Shown one piece after another: positions 8,812 to 17,103 of a DNA stretch of 64,000 bases. Numbering within the stretch: the first letter of the stretch is position 1; each line of letters starts with the position of its first letter. A program made the position numbers and the translations under genes. The notes beneath the pieces were generated by a model. The model did no database searches, had not been told where the DNA came from, and saw only the letters and a program-made list of their open reading frames with translations. The stretch lies in the NCBI RefSeq assembly GCF_019056515.1, contig NZ_CP064873.1, forward strand, positions 3,162,001 to 3,226,000, given 5' to 3'. Source of the DNA: Microbacterium paraoxydans (GTDB lineage: Bacteria > Actinomycetota > Actinomycetes > Actinomycetales > Microbacteriaceae).

Positions 8812-9699
8812 ATGAGATCCCACAAGTGGTTCACCCCGTGGCTGCTCCTCGCCCCCGCCGTGATCTGGGTGCTGGTGTTCGCGCTCTGGCCGTTCCTGAA
8901 CACCGTCGTGCTCAGCTTCACGGACGCCCGCCCCCTGCGGACCCCGGAGTTCGTCGGCGGCGCGAACTACGAGCGCATGTTCGGCGACGAGATGTTCTGG
9001 AACGCGCTGACCACCTGCCTCATCTACGTGGTCGTGTGCGTGCCGCTGCTCACGATCCTCCCGCTGCTCCTCGCCCTCCTCGTGCAGAAGAAGCTCCCCG
9101 GCATCTCGTTCTTCCGCACCACGTTCTACTTCCCCGTCATCGCCTCGGTCGTCGTGGTCGCCCTCATCTGGACCTGGCTGTTCGACAGCCGCGGCATCAT
9201 CAACCAGACCCTGGAGTTCCTCGGCCTCATCGACCAGCCGATGGCCTTCCTCGTCGACCGCTGGCTGCTGCTCGGCTGCGCGATCCTGCTGACCGTGTGG
9301 AAGGGACTCGGGTACTACATGGTGGTGTACCTCGCCGCCCTGGGGAACGTGGGCAAGGAGCTGCACGAGGCCGCGATGCTCGACGGGGCGAGCTCCTTCC
9401 GCCGCTTCCTCTCCGTCACGATCCCGTCGGTGCGCGGGGCGATGCTCCTCATCGCCGTCCTCATCGCGGTGTCCGCCATGCGCGTGTTCGCCGAGCTCGA
9501 CGTGCTCTCCAAGAGCACGGGCGGCCCGGGCGGCTACGACATGTCGCTCGTGATGCTCATCCGGCAGGTGGGCTCGGGCCTGAACGGCAACATCGGCTAC
9601 GCGTCCGCGATCAGCGTGGCGCTGTTCCTCCTCACGCTCGTGCCGCTCGCGGCGATCGCGTTCATGAACCGCGAGAAGAAGGCGAAGGTCTCCGCATGA
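8812..9699 (+). CDS. CUT1 sugar ABC transporter permease (MalF type)
   Basis: The 295-residue permease has about six membrane helices beginning at residue 8. Its cytoplasmic EAA loop, EAAMLDGASSFRRFLSVTIP, is the contact site for the ATPase. ATG 8812 is preferred because GGAGG ends 6 bases upstream. In-frame starts at 8767 and 8773 would add a charged leader with no ribosome site. The gene follows the binding-protein gene after a 41-base gap and overlaps the next permease by 4 bases (ATGA), so translation is coupled. It forms the membrane channel of the putative glycan importer. Confidence 0.9.
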   Translation: MRSHKWFTPWLLLAPAVIWVLVFALWPFLNTVVLSFTDARPLRTPEFVGGANYERMFGDEMFWNALTTCLIYVVVCVPLLTILPLLLALLVQKKLPGISFFRTTFYFPVIASVVVVALIWTWLFDSRGIINQTLEFLGLIDQPMAFLVDRWLLLGCAILLTVWKGLGYYMVVYLAALGNVGKELHEAAMLDGASSFRRFLSVTIPSVRGAMLLIAVLIAVSAMRVFAELDVLSKSTGGPGGYDMSLVMLIRQVGSGLNGNIGYASAISVALFLLTLVPLAAIAFMNREKKAKVSA

Positions 9700-10628
9700 C
9701 GACTCTGACGACGCCCCCGGTGGAGAGCACTCCGCCCGCGGAGGAGGCACCGCTGCCCGGCCGCGAGCGCATCTTCCGCCGCCGCGGCTCCGGCGACTTC
9801 AGCAAGCCCACGCTCGGCGGACTCATCGGCCGGTACGCGCTGCTGCTGTTCGTCCTGTTCCTCGTCATCGGCCCCTTCGTCTGGCAGCTCTCCACCTCGT
9901 TCAAGGGACCGCAGGAGAACATCTACTCCTTCCCGCCCGAGCTCATCCCCCGCGATCCGACGCTGCAGAACTACACGAGGGTCGCCGACATCGTCCCCGT
10001 CTACCTCTACGCCTGGCACTCGCTGCTCGTCTCGCTCGGCACCGTGCTCAGCAACGTGATCCTGGCCACGTTCGCCGGCTACGCCCTGGGCTGCATGCGC
10101 TTCCGCGGGAAGTGGATCGTCATGGGCATCCTGCTGTCCACGCTGCTGTTCCCCGGCGAGGTCACGGTCACCAGCAACTTCCTCACCATCCGCGCGCTCG
10201 GGCTCGCCGACACCCTGTGGGGCGTGTTCCTGCCCGGAGCGATCAGCGCCATGAACGTGCTGCTCGTCGCCACCGCGTGCCGCATGATCCCGAAGGACGT
10301 GCTGGACGCGGCCACCGTCGACGGTGCGACCACGTGGCAGCGCATCCGGCACATCGTGTGGCCGAACATCCGCGGCATGGTCTCGGTCGTGGCGATCTTC
10401 GCCTTCATCGGCGCGTGGGACGACTACCTCTGGCCGCTCATCGTGCTCTCCGACCCGGCGAAGTACACCCTGACCGTCGGCATGGCCTACCTCAACAGCA
10501 GCTTCTCGGTCGATCCGCGACTCATCGCCGCCGGCACCATGATCGCGCTCGTGCCCATCGTCATCATGTTCTCGTTCACGCAGCGCTTCTTCTTCAAGGG
10601 CGTGCAGGAGGGTGCGTTGAAGGGGTGA
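9696..10628 (+). CDS. CUT1 sugar ABC transporter permease (MalG type)
   Basis: The 310-residue second permease has a Pro/Glu-rich cytoplasmic N terminus of about 45 residues. Six helices follow, with the EAA motif DAATVDGATTWQRIRHIVWP. The final segment FFFKGVQEGALKG is the usual MalG-type C-terminal tail. It overlaps the first permease and the GH92 gene by 4 bases each (ATGA and GTGA), so importer and hydrolase are tightly coupled in translation. That is good evidence that the imported sugar is the GH92 substrate. Confidence 0.9.
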   Translation: MTTLTTPPVESTPPAEEAPLPGRERIFRRRGSGDFSKPTLGGLIGRYALLLFVLFLVIGPFVWQLSTSFKGPQENIYSFPPELIPRDPTLQNYTRVADIVPVYLYAWHSLLVSLGTVLSNVILATFAGYALGCMRFRGKWIVMGILLSTLLFPGEVTVTSNFLTIRALGLADTLWGVFLPGAISAMNVLLVATACRMIPKDVLDAATVDGATTWQRIRHIVWPNIRGMVSVVAIFAFIGAWDDYLWPLIVLSDPAKYTLTVGMAYLNSSFSVDPRLIAAGTMIALVPIVIMFSFTQRFFFKGVQEGALKG

Positions 10629-13600
10629 ACGCGCCGCAGCTCCGCCCGGCCTCCGGTCCCGCGGATCCTCCGTCGTCGCGCCCGCACGCCGGAGTGCTCC
10701 CCGGAGTCGTCTTCGCGTACACGTTCGACCCCTCCCACGGCGCGCAGCGGATCGATGTCCCCGGCCTCGACGGCATCGCCCTCACCCCGGACACCGTGCT
10801 GCACTGGGCGTTCTACGCCGACGGCCCCGCCGCGACCCTCGCCCCCTGGGCCGCGCTCGCGGTCGCCGTCGACGTGCGGAGCGCCGACGGCAGCCGGCTG
10901 AGCGACATCGCCGCCGTCCGCGACCGCTACGACTTCCCGCTCACGGCCGAGGGGCAGTTCGCCGCCCGGTGGAGCATGCCCGAGCAGTGGAACGCCGACA
11001 GCGTCGCCCTCGCGCCCCTCGCCGTCGGGAGGGGCACGGGCACGGTCGAGCTCGTCTTCGGTACCGCCGATCTCGCGACCGCGCCGGATGTGCCCGCCGA
11101 GGTCAGCGGCTTCGTCCAGGTCCGCGTCGAGGAGCGCCCTGGCCCCGGCGATCTCCCGCCCGTCGAGCGGGTCGACACCCGGCGCGGCTCCCACTCCGGC
11201 CCCCGCTTCTCCCGCGGGAACACGATCCCGGCGGTCGCCGTGCCGCACGGCTTCACCTTCGTCACGCCCGCGACCGACGCGGCGGATCCGCGCTGGCCCT
11301 ATCGCCCGTTCGTGCATGACGATCCCCCGGGGCGGCGTCTCGAAGCCCTGCAGTTCTCGCACCAGCCCAGCCCGTGGATCGGCGACCGCTCGGTGCTCCA
11401 GCTCATGCCGTTCCGGGGCACGCCGACGTCGGACAGGGCGGCCCGGCGTCGCTGGATCGTCCCCGAGAGCGAGCGGGCCCGCCCGCACGAGTACGCCGCG
11501 AACCTCGGCGACGGGCTGCAGGTCGAGATGACCGCGACCTCGCATGCCGCCGCGTTCCGCGTGCGGTGCGACGACCCGCACGCCGCCGTGGGGTTCGTGA
11601 TCGACCAGCTCACGGACGACGGCCGACTCACCTTCACCGACGCCGGCTTCGAGGGCTGGATCCCCGAGGGGCCCGAGGACTGGGGGAACGCGCCGCGCTG
11701 CTACTTCGCCGGGACCGTGCGCAGCACGTCGGACGTCGCTTGCGGCGCCCTGGACGACGACGGACGCGCCCAGGTCGCGGGCTTCGTCCGCGCCGGGGGT
11801 GCCATCGAGGTGCGGGTCGGGGTCTCGTTCCTCTCCGTCGCGCAGGCTCGGCACAGCCTCGCCCTCGAGGCCCCTCCCACCGTTCCCTACGACGAGCTCC
11901 GCGCCCGCGCGGCCACCGCGTGGAACCGCCTGCTCGGACGCGTGACGATCCCTCCGCTCCCCGAGGCCGAACGTCCGTTCCGCGGCCTGGCCGACGAGGA
12001 GCAGCGCGCCCGGATCGCCGCCGCACTCCACCGGATGCACCTGTATCCGAACACGGCGGCGGAGAACGCGGGCACCGCGGACACGCCGGAATGGCGGTTC
12101 GCCGACGTGTTCGCGCCCCGGACCGCCTTCGGAGAGACCACCACGGGAGCGCCGGTCGCGGAGGGCGAGCTCGTCGTCAACAACGGCTACTGGGACACGT
12201 ACCGCACCGAGTGGCCCGCGCTCGCGCTCCTCGACCCCGCGCTGGCCGGGCGCCTGCTGGACGGGCAGCTCGCCCAGTATCGCCGCGGCGGCTGGATGGC
12301 CCGCTGGAGCGCCCCCGGGTACGTCGACAGCATGGTCGGCACCTCGAGCGACCAGATCTACGCCGACGCCGCGCGGTGGGACGTGCCCTTCGACCGGGAG
12401 ACGGCGTTCGAGAGCGGGTGGCGCCACGCGTGCGAGCCGGGACCCGATCCGCGACGGGGTCGCAAGGGCATCGGCCGCGGGCGCTTCCTCGGCTTCATCC
12501 CGTCCGATGTGCCGGAGGGGATGAGCTGGAGCATCGAGAACGCCGTGAGCGACGCCGCCCTCGGGCGGTTCGCCGCCCGGCTCGCGGCATCAGCGACGGA
12601 CCAGGCCGCGCGCTATCGGGCCTTCGCGCGGTACTTCGCGAATCGCTCCCGCGCGGCGCGCGTGCTCTTCGACCCGGCGTCCGGATTCTTCCGCGGTCGC
12701 GCGGCGGACGGCTCGTTCGCGCCGGATTTCGATCCTCGGGTCTGGGGTGGCGACAACGTCGAGACGAACGCCTGGGGCATGTCGATCGGCACGGTGCACG
12801 ACGGGCCGGGACTCGCGGCGCTGCACGGCGGGCGGACCGGACTCGGCCGGCACCTCGACGCCCTCTTCGCGGAGCCGGAGACCGCCGACGAGCGCTTCGG
12901 CGGTGCGTACGGCACGGTCATCCACGAGCAGCGCGAAGCCCGCGCCCAGCGGTCGGGCATGTGCGCCCTGTCGAATCAACCGGCCCACCACATCCCCTTC
13001 ATGTACGCCTTCAGCGACCGGCCGTGGCACAGCGCGGGCCTCGTGCACGGCCTCGCGCGCCGCCTCTTCGCCGGTGCGCACATCGGCCAGGGATTCCCCG
13101 GCGACGAGGATAACGGAGAGATGAGCGCCTGGTGGCTCTGGGCCGCGCTCGGCCTGTATCCCCTGGAGCTCGCGGCGGGGTCTCTGCGCATCGGGTCGCC
13201 GCTCTCGGACGACATCCGGGTCGCGCGCGGAGACGGCTCGTCGCTGCGCATCCGCTCGCGACGGAGCTCCCCCGAAGCCCACGTGCTGGAGGACGCCCGG
13301 CTGGACGGACGCCCTCTGCCCACCGCCGACCTGCCAATAGACGCGCTCCAGGGAGATGCGGTGCTCGAGCTCGTGTTCGGCACGGACCCGGCGCGCGCGC
13401 TGGAGAGCGGGGAGGACGCGCTCGACGCGGAGCCGTGGCACCGCGACCTCACGGGCGGAGAGGGAGAGGCCGTCGCCTCCGCGGATGTCCGCGAGGCGCG
13501 GCACCTGTTCGACGATGGCGACCCGCGGGGTGACGAGGGCGTCCGGCTGTCGGAAGGCTCGTGGGTGGGCTGGCGATTCCCCTCGCCCCGCGGCCTCACC

Positions 13601-13828
13601 GACATCACCCTCACGAGCCGCGAGCCCGTCGCGGCCGGTGTGCTGCGCGGGGAGGTGGAGGGGGCCGACGGTCGCTGGCGCCCGCTCACCACGACGCACC
13701 TCGAAGACCTGGCGCCCGATCGCACGACGCCGTTCGCTCTGGAGACGCGGGTCGTGACCTCGGCCGTCCGCATGCGCGCGGAGGCCGAGGTCACGCTCCG
13801 TCAGATCGAGCTCTTCGATCTGGACTGA
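10625..13828 (+). CDS. Alpha-mannosidase, GH92
   Basis: This 1067-residue protein carries the diagnostic GH92 blocks: GNTIPAVAVPHG (198-209), EALQFSHQPSPWIGD (240-254), NNGYWDTYRTEWP (519-531), SNQPAHHIPFMY (783-794) and GDEDNGEMSAWW (826-837). The Asp pair in the last block corresponds to the general-base region in known GH92 enzymes. GH92 members are calcium-dependent inverting exo-alpha-mannosidases that trim high-mannose N-glycans. About 110 residues at the C terminus (from about 955) form an extra beta-rich module resembling an F5/8 or carbohydrate-binding domain. There is no signal peptide, so it is cytoplasmic, unlike the periplasmic Bacteroides enzymes. The GTG start overlaps the permease stop. 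Its 3' end stops one base before the convergent endoglycosidase stop. Confidence 0.93.
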   Translation: MNAPQLRPASGPADPPSSRPHAGVLPGVVFAYTFDPSHGAQRIDVPGLDGIALTPDTVLHWAFYADGPAATLAPWAALAVAVDVRSADGSRLSDIAAVRDRYDFPLTAEGQFAARWSMPEQWNADSVALAPLAVGRGTGTVELVFGTADLATAPDVPAEVSGFVQVRVEERPGPGDLPPVERVDTRRGSHSGPRFSRGNTIPAVAVPHGFTFVTPATDAADPRWPYRPFVHDDPPGRRLEALQFSHQPSPWIGDRSVLQLMPFRGTPTSDRAARRRWIVPESERARPHEYAANLGDGLQVEMTATSHAAAFRVRCDDPHAAVGFVIDQLTDDGRLTFTDAGFEGWIPEGPEDWGNAPRCYFAGTVRSTSDVACGALDDDGRAQVAGFVRAGGAIEVRVGVSFLSVAQARHSLALEAPPTVPYDELRARAATAWNRLLGRVTIPPLPEAERPFRGLADEEQRARIAAALHRMHLYPNTAAENAGTADTPEWRFADVFAPRTAFGETTTGAPVAEGELVVNNGYWDTYRTEWPALALLDPALAGRLLDGQLAQYRRGGWMARWSAPGYVDSMVGTSSDQIYADAARWDVPFDRETAFESGWRHACEPGPDPRRGRKGIGRGRFLGFIPSDVPEGMSWSIENAVSDAALGRFAARLAASATDQAARYRAFARYFANRSRAARVLFDPASGFFRGRAADGSFAPDFDPRVWGGDNVETNAWGMSIGTVHDGPGLAALHGGRTGLGRHLDALFAEPETADERFGGAYGTVIHEQREARAQRSGMCALSNQPAHHIPFMYAFSDRPWHSAGLVHGLARRLFAGAHIGQGFPGDEDNGEMSAWWLWAALGLYPLELAAGSLRIGSPLSDDIRVARGDGSSLRIRSRRSSPEAHVLEDARLDGRPLPTADLPIDALQGDAVLELVFGTDPARALESGEDALDAEPWHRDLTGGEGEAVASADVREARHLFDDGDPRGDEGVRLSEGSWVGWRFPSPRGLTDITLTSREPVAAGVLRGEVEGADGRWRPLTTTHLEDLAPDRTTPFALETRVVTSAVRMRAEAEVTLRQIELFDLD

Positions 13829-13829
13829 C

Positions 13830-14762
13830 TCACTGCGCCGCTGCGCGGTAGACGGTCGCCTCGCCCTTCAGCGCCTCGGTGATGCCGGAGAGGTAGGCCG
13901 ACTGGTTCGTCGCGGTGAGGTTGTATGCGACATAGACGCCGTACCCGTCGGCCACCGTGCGCTGAGCGAAGTCGGCGGCCGTCGTGGCACTCGTGTTCGC
14001 GAGGTCGATGGCCGCGGCCCCGAGCCGACCACGGTCGTCCAGGCCCGGCACGGTGGGAGCGTCGTAGGTCGGGTAGTACGGGTTCCAGGCGTGATCGAGC
14101 ACGCTGCCGGCGTCGAAGAGACCGAAGTCCGTGGTCGTGTAGGACGGGCCGATCGCATACAGCGTGATGAGCTTGTCCGGCCCGAGCCGGTCGCGCAACG
14201 CAGAGGCCAGCCAGCCGAAGGACTGCGGGTTCGGCTGCGGGGTGCCGTTCGCCCCGTAGTTGCTCCACTCGTCGTCGAAGTCGATGCCGTCGAGGCCGTA
14301 GGCGGTCACGGTGTCGGCGAGCTGCGCGGCGAAGGCGTCGGCATCCGCGTACGACGTGAAGTTCGCGAAGCCGGCCCCCTGGTGGTTTCCGAGCACCGAC
14401 AGCAGCACCTTGGTGCCCTGGGCCTGCAGCGGACGGATCTGGTTCTGCGCATCCTGCAGCGTCTCGGTGACCCGGTCGTTGAGGTGGAGGACCGCCTGCT
14501 CCCCGTCGTAGTTGATGTTCGCGGCGAAGATCATGGCCAGATCGACCGCGGGACGGCCCGACTCGGCGAGCGTGTAGTCCGCGACGTTCGCTAAATCGTT
14601 CGAGTTCACCTCGACGTAGACGGCGAGCTTCGGGTCGGCAGCGGCGGCATCGGCGACCGCCGCGGTCGAGGCGGCGAGGGCGGCGGCTCCGGCGGCGGCG
14701 AACGCCGCTGCTGCCGCGATACCTCTTCTCAGGCGGGACGATCGTGCGGGTGAGGAACTCAT
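13830..14762 (-). CDS. Secreted endo-beta-N-acetylglucosaminidase, GH18 Endo H-like
   Basis: The 310-residue protein starts with a Sec signal (basic SSRLRRG, Ala-rich core, likely cleavage in the ADAAAADPK area near residue 40). The mature part begins LAVYVEVNSNDLANVADYTLA, very like Streptomyces Endo H. It has the GH18 catalytic motif LDGIDFDDEW, with Asp 161/163 and general-acid Glu 165, plus the Endo H-like DHAWNPYY. Such enzymes cut between the two core GlcNAc residues of high-mannose and hybrid N-glycans and release the glycan from glycoprotein. It has no lipobox or anchor, so the enzyme should be released. A locus operator lies 66 bases upstream. It is the only secreted hydrolase of the locus. 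Confidence 0.93.
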   Translation of the reverse strand: MSSSPARSSRLRRGIAAAAAFAAAGAAALAASTAAVADAAAADPKLAVYVEVNSNDLANVADYTLAESGRPAVDLAMIFAANINYDGEQAVLHLNDRVTETLQDAQNQIRPLQAQGTKVLLSVLGNHQGAGFANFTSYADADAFAAQLADTVTAYGLDGIDFDDEWSNYGANGTPQPNPQSFGWLASALRDRLGPDKLITLYAIGPSYTTTDFGLFDAGSVLDHAWNPYYPTYDAPTVPGLDDRGRLGAAAIDLANTSATTAADFAQRTVADGYGVYVAYNLTATNQSAYLSGITEALKGEATVYRAAAQ

Positions 14763-14827
14763 GACGGGATCTTCTCCTTCGGCGTCGTTGTCGAGATCGG
14801 GTCGCGACGTCGCGACTCGCGGCCTGA

Positions 14828-14841
14828 CTATATCGCTTAAG
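14828..14841. promoter_or_regulatory. LacI-type operator in front of the Endo H-like gene
   Basis: CTATATCGCTTAAG fits CTnnAnCGnTnnAG and agrees with the strong site at 7407 in 10 of 14 positions. It lies in the 106-base divergent gap between the endoglycosidase and the P-type ATPase gene, closer to the ATPase start; either or both genes could feel it. Confidence 0.6.
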
Positions 14842-14868
14842 CACAGGTGTCGGAAGGGGATGCTGGCG

Positions 14869-16788
14869 GTGCGCACCGATTCCGACGATGCTGGACGCAT
14901 GCGCGCCCTCCGACTCCTCTGGCGGTATCCGGTCATCACGCTCACGGTCCTGGTCTTCGCCGTGGTCGGGGCGCTCCACGCCGCAGGCGAAGAGACCATC
15001 GGCCGATGGGTCGCGACGATCTTCGTGGCTGCGGTGGTCGTGTGGACGCTCATCGGCATGGTCCGCGACGTGCTCCGCGGCCACGTCGGACTCGACATCC
15101 TCGCGGTCGTCGCCATGGTGGCGACACTCGCGGTGGGCGAGTACATCGCGGCGCTCATCATCGTCCTCATGCTCTCCGGGGGCGAGGCGCTGGAGGACTT
15201 CGCGGGCCGCCGGGCCAAGCGCGACCTCTCCGCTCTGCTGGATCGCTCGCCGCGCAGCGCCCATGTGCTGACACACCCCGAGGATGCGGACTCGGACGCG
15301 GCGAGGGAGGTGCCGGTCGACGATGTGGCCGTGGGCGACGTGCTTCTCGTCCGCCCGGCGGAGATCATCCCCGTGGACGGTGAACTGCTCACGGACAGCG
15401 CGTCGTTCGACGAATCCTCGCTCACGGGCGAGAGCCTGCCCGTGACGCGCGGCGCGGGCGACGAGGTGCTGTCTGGCGCGATCAACGGCAGCCGGGCCAT
15501 CCGCCTCCGTGCCCTCCGCACCGGCGCCGACAGCCAGTACCAGCAGATCGTCGCCCTGGTCGCCCAGGCCGAGTCCTCCCACGCGCCCATCGTGCGCCTC
15601 GCCGACCGGTTCGCGATCCCGTTCACCGCCGTCGCGCTCGTGCTCGCGGGGACGGCCTGGGCGCTCTCCGGCGACGCCACGCGGTTCGCCGAAGTGCTCG
15701 TGCTGGCGACGCCCTGTCCCCTGCTGATCGCCGCTCCCGTCGCCTTCCTCGGCGGACTCTCCCGGGCGGCGAAGTCGGGCGTCATCATGAAGAGCGGTGC
15801 GGTGATCGAGCAGATCGCGCGCGTGCGCTCCGCGGCGTTCGACAAGACCGGGACGCTCACCCAGGGGAGGCCGGAGCTCGTCGACGTGCGTCCGGCACAG
15901 GGCTTCGATGCGGATGAGATCCTGAGACTCGCCGCCTCGGCCGAGCAGTACTCCTCGCACGTGCTCGCCGACGGCATCCGCCGCGCCGCCGCCGCCCGAG
16001 GCCTGGCGCTGCACGGGGCGACGGAGGCGAGCGAGACCGCGACGAACGGGGTGTCCGCGACGATCGGCGGCCGCGCGGTTGTCGTCGGCAAGCCGGCGTA
16101 TGTGGCGTCCCTCGCCCCGGACACCGTACGGGCGGAGCTCGCGCCGGGACAGGCCGCCGCCTATGTCGCCGTGGACGGACGGTTCGCGGGGGTCCTGGTC
16201 CTCGCCGATGCCGCCCGCCCGGAGGCACCGGCCGTGATCTCGTGGCTGCGGACGCACGAGGTCGACCGGCTCGCGATGCTGACCGGGGATGTGGAGACCA
16301 CCGCGGCGTCGATCGGACGGCAGGTCGGGATCGACGAGATCCACGCCGAACTCCTGCCGCCCGAGAAGGTGCGTCTGGCCGCCGAGATGCAACCACGGCC
16401 TGTGCTGATGGTCGGCGACGGTGTGAACGACGCGCCGGTGCTGGCAGCGGCCGACATCGGCATCGCGATGGGCGCGAAGGGAGCGACGGCCGCCGGGGAC
16501 GCCGCCGACGTCGTCATCCTCGTGGATTCGCTCGCCAAGGTCGTCGACGCCGTCGCGATCGGACGGCACACCCTCCGCGTCGCCCTCACCGCGATCTGGA
16601 TCGGGATCGGGCTGAGCGTGGGGCTGATGGTCGTCGCGATGACCGGCGCCATCCCCGCGGTCGTCGGCGCGCTGGTCCAGGAGCTCGTCGACCTCGCGAC
16701 GATCCTCTACGCCCTGCGCGCGCTGAGCGGCCCGCCGAGCGATCTCCGCCCCTCCGCCGTGCCGCTGCGGAATACCGTGACGGCCTGA
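14869..16788 (+). CDS. Heavy-metal P-type ATPase without N-terminal metal domain
   Basis: The product of about 639 residues contains the P-type hallmarks: TGES (186-189), the phosphorylated Asp in DKTGTLTQG (325), and GDGVNDAPVLAAADIGIAMG. It therefore uses ATP to move a metal ion across the membrane. The membrane ion-site motif is TPCP (281-284) rather than the CPC of copper/zinc pumps. No heavy-metal-associated domain precedes the first helix, so the metal is unclear. The GTG at 14869 is chosen because GGAAGGGG lies 9 bases upstream; ATG 14899 is a plausible alternative. It is divergent from the Endo H-like gene and 23 bases upstream of the small coiled-coil gene. Confidence 0.85.
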   Translation: MRTDSDDAGRMRALRLLWRYPVITLTVLVFAVVGALHAAGEETIGRWVATIFVAAVVVWTLIGMVRDVLRGHVGLDILAVVAMVATLAVGEYIAALIIVLMLSGGEALEDFAGRRAKRDLSALLDRSPRSAHVLTHPEDADSDAAREVPVDDVAVGDVLLVRPAEIIPVDGELLTDSASFDESSLTGESLPVTRGAGDEVLSGAINGSRAIRLRALRTGADSQYQQIVALVAQAESSHAPIVRLADRFAIPFTAVALVLAGTAWALSGDATRFAEVLVLATPCPLLIAAPVAFLGGLSRAAKSGVIMKSGAVIEQIARVRSAAFDKTGTLTQGRPELVDVRPAQGFDADEILRLAASAEQYSSHVLADGIRRAAAARGLALHGATEASETATNGVSATIGGRAVVVGKPAYVASLAPDTVRAELAPGQAAAYVAVDGRFAGVLVLADAARPEAPAVISWLRTHEVDRLAMLTGDVETTAASIGRQVGIDEIHAELLPPEKVRLAAEMQPRPVLMVGDGVNDAPVLAAADIGIAMGAKGATAAGDAADVVILVDSLAKVVDAVAIGRHTLRVALTAIWIGIGLSVGLMVVAMTGAIPAVVGALVQELVDLATILYALRALSGPPSDLRPSAVPLRNTVTA

Positions 16789-16811
16789 GACCCCGGACTC
16801 AGACTGGAGGC

Positions 16812-17090
16812 ATGACCGTGGACGACCCGCAAGTATGGACACTGATCGGCGTCTTCGCCGCCGTGATGCTCGGCGGCATGACGCTCATGACGTCGCAGCT
16901 CAGTCGCGTGATCCGTGCGGAGGTGGACCGCATCGACGGCACCCTCTCCGCACGGATCGATCGCATCGACGGCACCCTCTCCGCACGGATCGACGGCCTC
17001 GACGCCCGGCTCGGACGCATCGAGACGAAGGTCGACGATCTCGACAGGGAGCTCACGGACCTCGCGACGCGGTTCTGGCGCTCGCAGTGA
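16812..17090 (+). CDS. Small membrane-anchored coiled-coil protein (short paralogue)
   Basis: The 92-residue protein begins DPQVWTLIGVFAAVMLGGMTLM, a single membrane segment. About 55 residues of heptad-like coiled coil follow, with a twice-repeated RIDGTLSARID unit. It ends KVDDLDRELTDLATRFWRSQ. Both ends are shared with the longer paralogue at 20455-21102, which differs mainly in the number of internal repeats. The start may be ATG 16812 or GTG 16818; the GGAGG at 16806 fits the GTG better. It probably has its membrane end inserted and the coil on one face, for oligomerisation or protein contacts. Function unknown. Confidence 0.65.
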   Translation: MTVDDPQVWTLIGVFAAVMLGGMTLMTSQLSRVIRAEVDRIDGTLSARIDRIDGTLSARIDGLDARLGRIETKVDDLDRELTDLATRFWRSQ

Positions 17091-17103
17091 CCGGCCCGCG
17101 GCC

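Noticed and set aside
13801..16842. Long minus-strand open frame across the P-type ATPase
   Set aside because: It is antisense to an unmistakable ATPase and joins unrelated stretches; only the Endo H-like part (13830-14762), in another minus-strand frame, is real.
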